Source of the DNA: a bacterium
GTDB lineage: Bacteria; Auribacterota; UBA3054
Assembly: GCA_017616555.1 (NCBI GenBank)
Contig: JAFZXZ010000017.1
Location: 1 to 64,000 of the forward strand
Direction: 5' to 3'
Length of the DNA stretch: 64,000 nucleotides
Program-made: the position numbers and the translations under genes
Notes under the pieces: model-generated
Database searches by the model: none
Seen by the model: only the letters and a program-made list of their open reading frames with translations
Told to the model about the DNA's origin: nothing
In this document: positions 1 through 6,212 of the stretch, one piece after another
How positions within the stretch are numbered: position 1 is the stretch's first letter
Layout: each line of letters begins with the position of its first letter

Positions 1-471
1 AAGAGGGCGACGGCAAAGGACGACGAGGAAGGCAAAAAAGACCTGAACCGGGGGTTGGCAAGGTCTCTGTTGCTGTCGCTTTCCTATATCGTTCTAGCCT
101 TCGTAAAGCTGGCGCCTTTTGCGATCCTGTTCTTCCCCGCCGCCATCTTTGTATTGATACTTGTTTTCGTCTCCCCTCTTCTCGCGCTGCTCATAATATT
201 GCTCTGGTTCCTGGGAGGTTTGTGGTTTTACGCCCGCTGGTACTTCACGGACTACATCATCACGGAAACTTCCGCTAACCCCTTTACCGCTTTGGGCGAT
301 AGCTGGGAGCTTACCAAGGGCAACCAGTTCGCGGTCTGGGTGCTGGTTCTGACAGCCTTCATACTGCACATTCCCGCCTTTTTCACCCTGGGGCTCTCCA
401 CCATCCCGACGAGGTCTTTCGACTTCACGCTGCGCGCCACGGCTTACCGGCAGCTCAAAGGTGAAGCATGA
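1..471 (+). CDS. Integral membrane protein, C-terminal part (5' end outside window)
   Basis: The reading frame is open to the first base, so the N-terminus lies outside the window; a TTG at 55 is in frame but is probably internal. The visible 156 residues start with a short charged stretch rich in Lys, Asp and Glu. Two long hydrophobic regions follow (about residues 20-80) and a further membrane segment lies near 120-145. The phrase 'GDSWELTKGNQ' before the last segment resembles the repeated amphipathic helix seen in DUF4013- or GlpF-like multi-pass proteins of unknown role, but I cannot name the family. The stop codon overlaps the folA start (ATGA at 468-471), which suggests translational coupling. 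Function unknown. Confidence 0.75.
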   Translation, partial: KRATAKDDEEGKKDLNRGLARSLLLSLSYIVLAFVKLAPFAILFFPAAIFVLILVFVSPLLALLIILLWFLGGLWFYARWYFTDYIITETSANPFTALGDSWELTKGNQFAVWVLVLTAFILHIPAFFTLGLSTIPTRSFDFTLRATAYRQLKGEA

Positions 472-935
472 AGCTAAGGGCTGTCGCTTGCATGGCTAAA
501 AACGGCGTGATCGGCTGCGGCGGCCGCCTTCCCTGGAACGTTCCCCAAGACATGGCGCATTTCAAGGAATTGACCATGGGGCATGCTCTGATAGTCGGGC
601 GGAAGTCGTATATGGGGCTTTTACCTGGCCGCAAGCTTGTTGTATTGAGCCGTAAGGGCTTTTCGGCGCCCAAGGGTATAGAGACAGCCCATACGAAAGA
701 AGAGGCCCTTAAAATCGCTTTGGCGCTCGATCCTGAGCCGTTCGTTATCGGTGGGGCCGAAGTGTACAAACTGTTCGAGCCGGAAATCAACGTTTTTTTT
801 CTTACGCGCTTAAATAAGGAATATTCCGGCGACGTTATTTTTCCCATCGATCTCAAGGGATGGGAAAAAACGGAAGAGCGCGCTTTTTCAGAAGGGACTT
901 TCGAGACCTGGGAAAAGATTCAGCGCATGCGGTAA
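468..935 (+). CDS. folA: Dihydrofolate reductase
   Basis: Reduces dihydrofolate to tetrahydrofolate with NADPH in the cytoplasm. The 155-residue length is typical. The N-terminal core carries the Met20-loop pattern 'GVIGCGGRLPWNVPQDM', with Trp23 and the proton-relay acid Asp28 (equivalent to Asp27 of E. coli), then 'VGRKSYMGL' for cofactor binding and 'VIGGAEVYKLF' in the C-terminal half. The start overlaps the stop of the upstream membrane protein gene by four bases. Its 3' end overlaps the 3' end of the convergent LptF/G-type gene by 16 bp. folK, another folate gene, lies far away in the window, so there is no folate operon here. Confidence 0.95.
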   Translation: MKLRAVACMAKNGVIGCGGRLPWNVPQDMAHFKELTMGHALIVGRKSYMGLLPGRKLVVLSRKGFSAPKGIETAHTKEEALKIALALDPEPFVIGGAEVYKLFEPEINVFFLTRLNKEYSGDVIFPIDLKGWEKTEERAFSEGTFETWEKIQRMR

Positions 936-2017
936 ACTAAGTAAGCGCCAATACCCAGGAAGACAACGTTGGCTGACCAGCAGGCTACGATGGCGTTGAC
1001 CTTGCCTTCCTTCGCCAGGTTGATCAAAAGGTACGCCACCACGAAATAGCCCAGGCAAAGGATAATGCTCGTCAGTACGCCCTTCATCATGCCGGCCCTG
1101 GTGTGGAAGATGCCGAAGGGGGCGGCTAAAAGAACGAAGACGAAGCAGGCGAAGGGCATGGCGTAACGACGGTGAAGGTCGGCCTTCAGGGAATAATAGC
1201 GGCTCGATTCCTCTTTTACGGTGCGGGCCGCGTTCTTCAGTTCCGAAAGATTCATGTTCATCTCGTCGTCGATGGAGTGGCTGAAAATGATTTCCGGCGT
1301 CTCGTCATAAACGGAGATCCTCCGCTTCTTGTAAGTGGAAGTGTCCTTGGGCTTCTCGTCAGCGTCGTAGATGATCTCCTTGACGTTAAAGAAATACCAG
1401 CCGTAGTTCGCTATGTATTCGGCGCTCTCTGCTTCCAGCTGCCTTATTATGCGGCGGGTAGAGGGCTTGTAGTGACGAATGGAGATATAACGGAACTTGT
1501 TGGGTTCGTCGGTCGCCTGGAGGTTCCAGATGCGGTTAGCCTTCGTATTCTCAAAAGTGACAAATGTACTGTTCTGCCCCTGGCTGATGCTCTGCGTCAG
1601 GGTGGAAGCTTTCTTCGGCATGATCTCCTGGGCTTTCTTCCTCGCGATGGGGCCGCAGTATTCGCTCAGCGCGAAGGTGCCGAGCGTGATAAGAAGAGCG
1701 CAGCAAAGGTACGGCCTTATGATCCTGGTCAGCGCGATGCCGCTGGCGCGCATGGCGATGATCTCGTTGGTCCTTGAAAGATTGCCGAGGCAGTAGAGGA
1801 TCGCGAGCAGGACCGCGAAAGGCATGACGATACTGAAGATCTCGGGGATCCTCATGACGTAGAAGGTCGCTATCTCGCTGACGGTCTTCTCTTCCTCAAG
1901 AAAGTCGGAAAGGTTGTTGGTCATGTCGTAAGCGAAGAACAGGACCAAAAACGCCGCCAGGCAGTAGAAGAGCGGCAGGAAGAAAGACTTTATGAGATAA
2001 CGGTCAATAAGCTTCAT
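920..2017 (-). CDS. LptF/LptG family permease (YjgP/YjgQ)
   Basis: A 365-residue inner-membrane protein of the LptF/LptG family, which forms the transmembrane part of the LPS-exporting LptBFG ABC transporter. The sequence opens with the family pattern 'MKLIDRYLIKSFFLPLFYC' and has three membrane segments before a large periplasmic region (about residues 120-270), then three more at the C-terminus. The phrase 'NEIIAMRASGI' after the second segment is the conserved coupling-helix region that meets the LptB ATPase. LptF and LptG cannot be told apart here, and the partner is not in the window. It lies 5 bp downstream of the glycosyltransferase gene on the same strand, so the two are probably one operon. 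Confidence 0.9.
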   Translation of the reverse strand: MKLIDRYLIKSFFLPLFYCLAAFLVLFFAYDMTNNLSDFLEEEKTVSEIATFYVMRIPEIFSIVMPFAVLLAILYCLGNLSRTNEIIAMRASGIALTRIIRPYLCCALLITLGTFALSEYCGPIARKKAQEIMPKKASTLTQSISQGQNSTFVTFENTKANRIWNLQATDEPNKFRYISIRHYKPSTRRIIRQLEAESAEYIANYGWYFFNVKEIIYDADEKPKDTSTYKKRRISVYDETPEIIFSHSIDDEMNMNLSELKNAARTVKEESSRYYSLKADLHRRYAMPFACFVFVLLAAPFGIFHTRAGMMKGVLTSIILCLGYFVVAYLLINLAKEGKVNAIVACWSANVVFLGIGAYLVYRMR

Positions 2018-2022
2018 AATTT

Positions 2023-2814
2023 TCAGATCTCCCTTTTGGGAAGCAGTTCCGGTTCATAAAAAGACTGCTTTTGGGGCTTCTTCTCAAACAGATGCGCGAA
2101 CAAAAGGCGCCAGACCATAAAGACAGCCTCGTAAACGATCTTTTTGTTCATCTTGGAGATGCCGTTGCTCCGCTCGTAGAAAATGATCGGCACTTCCCTA
2201 ATCTTGAATCCTTTGAGCCAGGCGTAATAAGTCAGCTCTATCTGGAAGGAATAGCCGTTGGAGCGGATGTTGTCCATATCAATAGCTTCGAGCACTTTTC
2301 GCCTGAAGCACTTGAAACCACCGGTCGCGTCGTTGGCAGGCAGGCCGGTTATGATCTTGACGTACATCGTGGCGAAGACGGAGAGCAGAACGCGGCGCAA
2401 GGGCCAGTTGATGACGCTGATGCCGGAAGTGTAGCGGGATCCCAAGACAAGGTCGGCGCTGCCTGCCACATGCAGAAAGTCCGCCACATATTTCGGATCG
2501 TGGGAAAAGTCGCAGTCCATCTCGAAGATGAATTCATAATCCCTTTCCAGGGCCCAGCGGAAGCCGGCGATGTAAGCCGTGCCCAATCCCAATTTGCCTT
2601 CCCTGTGGATGGCGTGGGTGAGATTATCATTGGCGCAGAGCTCGTCAACGACCGCGCCAGTGCCGTCCGGCGAATTGTCGTCAATGAAAAGCAGACCGAT
2701 GGAAGGATACAGCGACCTCAGAGCGTCATGCATCTTGACGACGTTCTCCCGCTCGTTGTAGGTCGGTATGATGATAAGGGCGCGGCCCTCGTTATTTTTG
2801 GCTTCCTCAGTCAT
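2023..2814 (-). CDS. Polyprenol monophosphomannose synthase-like glycosyltransferase (GT2)
   Basis: A 263-residue GT-A fold enzyme that would transfer a sugar from a nucleotide sugar to polyprenyl phosphate on the inner face of the membrane. The N-terminus shows the GT2 pattern 'IIIPTYNERENV', then 'FIDDNSPDGT' and the metal-binding 'MDCDFSHDP' motif near residue 100. 'ATGGFKCFRR' and 'IPIIFYERSNGISKM' match Dpm1-type polyprenol-phosphate-mannose synthases. There is no C-terminal transmembrane domain, as in the short Dpm1 class. The actual sugar (mannose or glucose) cannot be fixed from sequence. Its position just upstream of an LPS-export-type permease suggests a role in envelope glycan assembly (inference). 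Confidence 0.88.
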   Translation of the reverse strand: MTEEAKNNEGRALIIIPTYNERENVVKMHDALRSLYPSIGLLFIDDNSPDGTGAVVDELCANDNLTHAIHREGKLGLGTAYIAGFRWALERDYEFIFEMDCDFSHDPKYVADFLHVAGSADLVLGSRYTSGISVINWPLRRVLLSVFATMYVKIITGLPANDATGGFKCFRRKVLEAIDMDNIRSNGYSFQIELTYYAWLKGFKIREVPIIFYERSNGISKMNKKIVYEAVFMVWRLLFAHLFEKKPQKQSFYEPELLPKREI

Positions 2815-2887
2815 AATTATCCATTCTGTGAATAGTAAGGATAACAGAAAGCGGAAAACAAGTCAACAAAAGCCGCTTCTCCCCTTC

Positions 2888-2916
2888 TTTACATTGAAAG
2901 GCCCTTTTGCTACAAT
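2888..2916 (+). promoter_or_regulatory. Promoter of tRNA-Ala
   Basis: TTTACA (2888-2893) and TACAAT (2911-2916) are separated by 17 bp, and the -10 box is preceded by TG one base upstream (extended -10). The tRNA starts 26 bp after the -10 box. Confidence 0.6.
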
Positions 2917-2942
2917 GCTTCCTACTTGATTTGAGAGAAATT

Positions 2943-3018
2943 GGGCCGGTAGCTCAGCTGGGAGAGCGCAGCGTTCGCAATGCTGAGGCCGAGAGTTCGA
3001 TCCTCTTCCGGTCCACCA
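2943..3018 (+). tRNA. tRNA-Ala (anticodon CGC)
   Basis: A complete 76-nt cloverleaf with an encoded CCA end. The acceptor stem GGGCCGG pairs with CCGGTCC and contains the G3:U70 wobble that identifies alanine tRNAs. The D stem is GCTC/GAGC. The anticodon stem CAGCG/TGCTG closes the loop TTCGCAA, giving anticodon CGC, which reads GCG. The T stem is GAGAG/CTCTT with loop TTCGATC. The variable loop has 5 nt. Confidence 0.96.
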
Positions 3019-3024
3019 AATATT

Positions 3025-3052
3025 AAGCCTTTCCTTTTGGAAAGGCTTTTTT
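3025..3052 (+). terminator. Terminator of the tRNA gene
   Basis: A 10-bp stem AAGCCTTTCC/GGAAAGGCTT with a TTTT loop runs directly into a T-tract on the plus strand, seven bases after the tRNA. Confidence 0.85.
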
Positions 3053-3063
3053 GTTTTCCGCTG

Positions 3064-3103
3064 AAATAAAAAAACGGCCCGCTTGCGCGGGCCGTTCTTT
3101 TTT
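3064..3103 (-). terminator. Terminator after the omcB-like operon (bidirectional)
   Basis: The 10-bp stem AACGGCCCGC/GCGGGCCGTT with a four-base loop (3073-3096) has a T-tract on both strands. On the minus strand it lies about 24 bases after the stop of the second omcB-like gene. Confidence 0.85.
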
Positions 3104-3119
3104 GCTCCTCTAAGGAAGA

Positions 3120-4565
3120 TTAATACACATGAGTGGATTCTTCTTCCACGACCGGGTTCTTGAGCAGGTCGGAGTTCAGGTAGGATTTGATACGAGCATC
3201 GCCAACGGCTTCGCCTTTGGCTTTGATCGTCCAAGTCACAGCCTGCTTCGGCGTCAAGACAGGAACGGTCTCGAAGGTCACTTCTTTGCCGGTGACAGTG
3301 CCAGCAGTGGCGCCGCCGCAGGAGATCGGGGTGATCTCGGCCGGGAACACGACCTTCATCGTGATGTTGGAGTCATCAGCAGTGCCCTGGTTGGTCACGG
3401 TGATGGTGTAGGTCACTTCTTCAGCGGGCTCAGCATCGAGCTGGATCGGGTCGGGATCATCGACCATTTCGATCAGCAGAGCGGCCTGGCCGTACCACTT
3501 GGTGTTGCAGCAAGCCTGCTTGGTCACACCGTCGATGGTGGTGGTGGCGCAGTTGGTGGTTTCGCCGACCACAGGAGAGGTGGCGACCACGCTGAATTCA
3601 ACTTTCTGGCCGGGGCCGAGAGTCGGGACGGTCCAGGTGTTGCCCTGGGCGCCGTTGGCGTCGAGGACCTGCAGATTCACACCAGGCTGTTCGGAAACGG
3701 TGAAGTTTTCGAAGGTGGTGTCGCCAGTGTTGACCACGGTGATGGTGTAGTTGGCTTTCTTGTTGACCAGCTGGGATTCGGTGCCGGACTTGTAGATCTC
3801 AAACTGAGGCTTGAAGACCTTGGTGCAAGCCTGGGCGTCGGCCTGGTTGGTGTTGTCGCCCTTAGCGGTGACTTTGTTGCAGTAAGTGCCGCGATCTTTG
3901 GCAACAGCCTGGAAGGAAGCGGTCTTGACGCAGCCGGGGATCATGTCGCCGGCAGTCATGGTGAAGGTGCGGGCTTCAGGATCGGAAACGAGATAGACGC
4001 CCTCGGGGAGGGTATCGGTCACGACGACGTTCTTGGCTAAACCGCTGCCAACGTTCTTGATGGTGACGGTGTAGGTGAACGGCTGATCGACCAGAGCGGT
4101 CTCAGGAGCGGTCTTTTCGACTTCGATTCTGGGGTTGGTGGCTGTGACCACAAAGCAGGTACGGGGGTAAGCAGAAACGTAAGCGCACTGCTTGAAGGTA
4201 CCTTCCTGGTTGGCCTGCCAGTTGATCTCGAGAGTCTGGCACTGGAAAGCATCCAGGTCGCCGAGATTCCAGGTCAGGGACGTGCCGTTGACCTGAGCGG
4301 CAGGAGTAGAGCTGACGTAGGTCAGACCTTCCGGAACGGAGCTCTTGACCACGACTTCCGCCACGTCCTGATTCGGGGTGACGATCATCTTGCTCGTGAA
4401 CTGTTCGTTCAAGCTGACTTCAGTGGTGCCGGCATACTGGATACCGACCAAGCTGGTGCAGGCAGCAGAGCCGTTCTGGGTGATGGGGGCGCAATCAGCG
4501 ATAGCGGAGCCGGCGACTAAGCAGGCAACCAAGCTGATGGCCATGAGGCTTTTGAGAAGTTTCAC
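3120..4565 (-). CDS. omcB: OmcB-like cysteine-rich outer membrane/periplasmic protein, copy 2
   Basis: A 481-residue exported protein with a signal peptide (about residues 1-23) followed by tandem DUF11-type Ig-like domains ('NVGSGLAKNVVVTDTLPEGV', 'NTGDTTFENFTV', 'NQGTADDSNITMKVVFP'). The order of these motifs and the C-terminus ('VGDARIKSYLNSDLL' ending in 'EEESTHVY') correspond along the whole length to the chlamydial 60-kDa cysteine-rich protein OmcB, which ends in 'ENTHIY'. I count 12 cysteines after the signal peptide, fewer than in chlamydial OmcB. OmcB forms a disulphide-linked network under the outer membrane; the same role here is inferred. The start is GTG at 4565, with AAGGAG about seven bases upstream. 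It is the second gene of a two-gene operon. Confidence 0.88.
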   Translation of the reverse strand: MKLLKSLMAISLVACLVAGSAIADCAPITQNGSAACTSLVGIQYAGTTEVSLNEQFTSKMIVTPNQDVAEVVVKSSVPEGLTYVSSTPAAQVNGTSLTWNLGDLDAFQCQTLEINWQANQEGTFKQCAYVSAYPRTCFVVTATNPRIEVEKTAPETALVDQPFTYTVTIKNVGSGLAKNVVVTDTLPEGVYLVSDPEARTFTMTAGDMIPGCVKTASFQAVAKDRGTYCNKVTAKGDNTNQADAQACTKVFKPQFEIYKSGTESQLVNKKANYTITVVNTGDTTFENFTVSEQPGVNLQVLDANGAQGNTWTVPTLGPGQKVEFSVVATSPVVGETTNCATTTIDGVTKQACCNTKWYGQAALLIEMVDDPDPIQLDAEPAEEVTYTITVTNQGTADDSNITMKVVFPAEITPISCGGATAGTVTGKEVTFETVPVLTPKQAVTWTIKAKGEAVGDARIKSYLNSDLLKNPVVEEESTHVY

Positions 4566-4582
4566 TTCTTTTCTCCTTAGTT

Positions 4583-4596
4583 GTTAAACGTTTAAC
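4583..4596. promoter_or_regulatory. 14-bp perfect palindrome upstream of second omcB-like gene
   Basis: GTTAAACGTTTAAC is a perfect palindrome located just upstream of the ribosome binding site of the 3120-4565 gene. It could be a dimeric regulator site or a small RNA hairpin. No regulator is known. Confidence 0.35.
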
Positions 4597-4602
4597 TGTT
4601 AT

Positions 4603-4619
4603 GGCGGGCGCTACCCGCC
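4603..4619 (-). other. Intercistronic hairpin between the two omcB-like genes
   Basis: GGCGGG and CCCGCC are separated by five bases. In the direction of transcription (minus strand) no U-tract follows, so it is more likely an RNA processing or stability element than a terminator. Confidence 0.45.
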
Positions 4620-4642
4620 TTTTGCTTATGGAACTAAAAATA

Positions 4643-6127
4643 TCAGTACAGGTGCGTGGATTCCTCTTCTATGACCGGGGTCTCGAGAAGATTCGTCTTC
4701 ACGTAAACTTTAAGTCTGGCGTCATCCACACTCAAAGCCTGCGCTTTTATTCTATAGATGATTTCCTGTTTGGGATCGATCACCGGTACCGGGGCGAAGA
4801 TGACCTTCTGGCCCTGGATCTGGCTGCCGATGGCGCCGGCCACGGCCAGAGGCTTCATGCTGTTCGGGAAGACCGCCGTAACTTCGACGTTGCTGTCCTG
4901 AGCAGTGCCCTGGTTCATGACGGAGATCGTATATACCGTCTCGCCGCCGATCTCGACCGGGTCGGGATCATCGACCACTTCGACTCTGACAGCCGGCATG
5001 CCGCGCCAGATGGTCGGGGCTTCAGCCTGTCTGCGCAGGCCTTCGCGGCACTCGGCCGTGACGGTGTTGGTATGCGTTCCAGGCGTCTTGCAGGTGACGG
5101 TCACGTTGAAGGTCTGGGACTGTCCCGGAGCAAGCGTATTGAGGCGCCAAACGACCTGGTTGCCCTGGACCTGGCCTCCGCTCGAGGAGACGTAAGTCGT
5201 GTACGGCGGCAGAGTATCGACGACCACAACGTCGGTCAGAGCGGCGTCGCCGGGGTTCGTGACAACGATGTTGTAGTTAGCCTTGCGGCCGAGGAACTGG
5301 GACTTGGTGCCGTCCTTGGTCAGCTGCAGCTGGCGTTCCTGGACGACCGTGCAGGCGGTGGATTCAGCCGTGCCGGCGTTGGAGGTCGTCACGACCGCGC
5401 GGTTGCAGTGTCTGCCGCGGCTGACAGCCTGGGCGGACAAAGTGAGCGTCTTGGATTCGCCCGGAGCAAGAGAGCCGATATCCTGGCTGAGCTGGGAGGA
5501 GCCGCTGCTGTGGCGGAGACCTTCCGGCAGATAGTCGTTCAGGACCACGTTCCTGGCGGTGCCGTCACCGACGTTACTGATCGTAATGGTGTAAGGAACG
5601 TTCTCGCCCAAAACCGCGGTCTCGGGGCCGGTCTTCTCAATGGCGATGCGGGCTCTCACCGTCTTGGCGGCGGAGCAGGAGCAGCTCGTCGTCTGCAGGA
5701 AAGCGCAGAGCTTGAGATCGACGTCATTGACGGAGCGGTACTGGACCTGGAAGGTCCTTTCCTCGCCCTTTTCAACGCTGCCAAGATCCCAGACGATGTT
5801 GTTGCCGGACCTGGTGGCCTGAGGCTGCGTGCCGACGCATTCGAGGCCGTTGGCCATCGGATGGACCACGCTGCAGGTCTGGTAACGGTTGGCCGCTCTG
5901 AAACGGATGACGCAGACCTGGCTCTCGCCGACCTGCCATTCGCCGGGGGCCGTAACGACGATCTCGTCGGTGCCGCCGCAGGAGAAGGCTCTCGGGGCGT
6001 AAGTGCGGACCGGAGCGGGAGCGGGCTCGTCAGCGAAAGCATCGCCGTCGGCAACCGCGTTGCCGGCGAAAAGACATACCATGGCCGTCAATACGGCCAA
6101 ACTGAAGATTTTTGTACGAATGTTCAT
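4643..6127 (-). CDS. omcB: OmcB-like cysteine-rich outer membrane/periplasmic protein, copy 1
   Basis: A paralogue of the adjacent 3120-4565 gene, about 494 residues, with a signal peptide (MNIRTKIFSLAV... to about residue 27) and repeated DUF11-type domains. 'GTARNVVLNDYLPEGLRHSSG', 'NPGDAALTDVVVVDTLPP' and the 'APTIWRG...VEVVDDPDPV' segment match chlamydial OmcB in order, and the C-terminus is 'VDDARLKVYVKTNLL...EEESTHLY'. About 11 cysteines remain in the mature protein, several in a 'CSCS' cluster. I chose the ATG at 6127 because the signal peptide begins there; an in-frame GTG at 6142 would add five residues. A strong promoter (TTGACT-18-TAGAAT) lies upstream, and this is the first gene of the pair. 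Confidence 0.88.
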   Translation of the reverse strand: MNIRTKIFSLAVLTAMVCLFAGNAVADGDAFADEPAPAPVRTYAPRAFSCGGTDEIVVTAPGEWQVGESQVCVIRFRAANRYQTCSVVHPMANGLECVGTQPQATRSGNNIVWDLGSVEKGEERTFQVQYRSVNDVDLKLCAFLQTTSCSCSAAKTVRARIAIEKTGPETAVLGENVPYTITISNVGDGTARNVVLNDYLPEGLRHSSGSSQLSQDIGSLAPGESKTLTLSAQAVSRGRHCNRAVVTTSNAGTAESTACTVVQERQLQLTKDGTKSQFLGRKANYNIVVTNPGDAALTDVVVVDTLPPYTTYVSSSGGQVQGNQVVWRLNTLAPGQSQTFNVTVTCKTPGTHTNTVTAECREGLRRQAEAPTIWRGMPAVRVEVVDDPDPVEIGGETVYTISVMNQGTAQDSNVEVTAVFPNSMKPLAVAGAIGSQIQGQKVIFAPVPVIDPKQEIIYRIKAQALSVDDARLKVYVKTNLLETPVIEEESTHLY

Positions 6128-6165
6128 CACGGTCTCACACACTTGTTGGATTGTTAACTAAGCAC

Positions 6166-6195
6166 ATTCTACCAAACCTCACTCCGATAAGTCAA
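6166..6195 (-). promoter_or_regulatory. Promoter of the omcB-like operon
   Basis: On the minus strand TTGACT and TAGAAT are 18 bp apart, and the -10 box has an upstream TG (extended -10). It lies about 40 bp before the ATG at 6127. Confidence 0.65.
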
Positions 6196-6212
6196 GAAGG
6201 AGGCTAAATTGC

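Noticed and set aside
2863-3234. 123-residue minus-strand ORF across the tRNA
   Set aside because: It covers the tRNA gene and two terminators and has no homology-like features.
4601-6157. 518-residue ORF opposite the first omcB-like gene
   Set aside because: It is a shadow of the minus-strand gene, has no recognisable domain or signal, and its composition follows the complementary codons.
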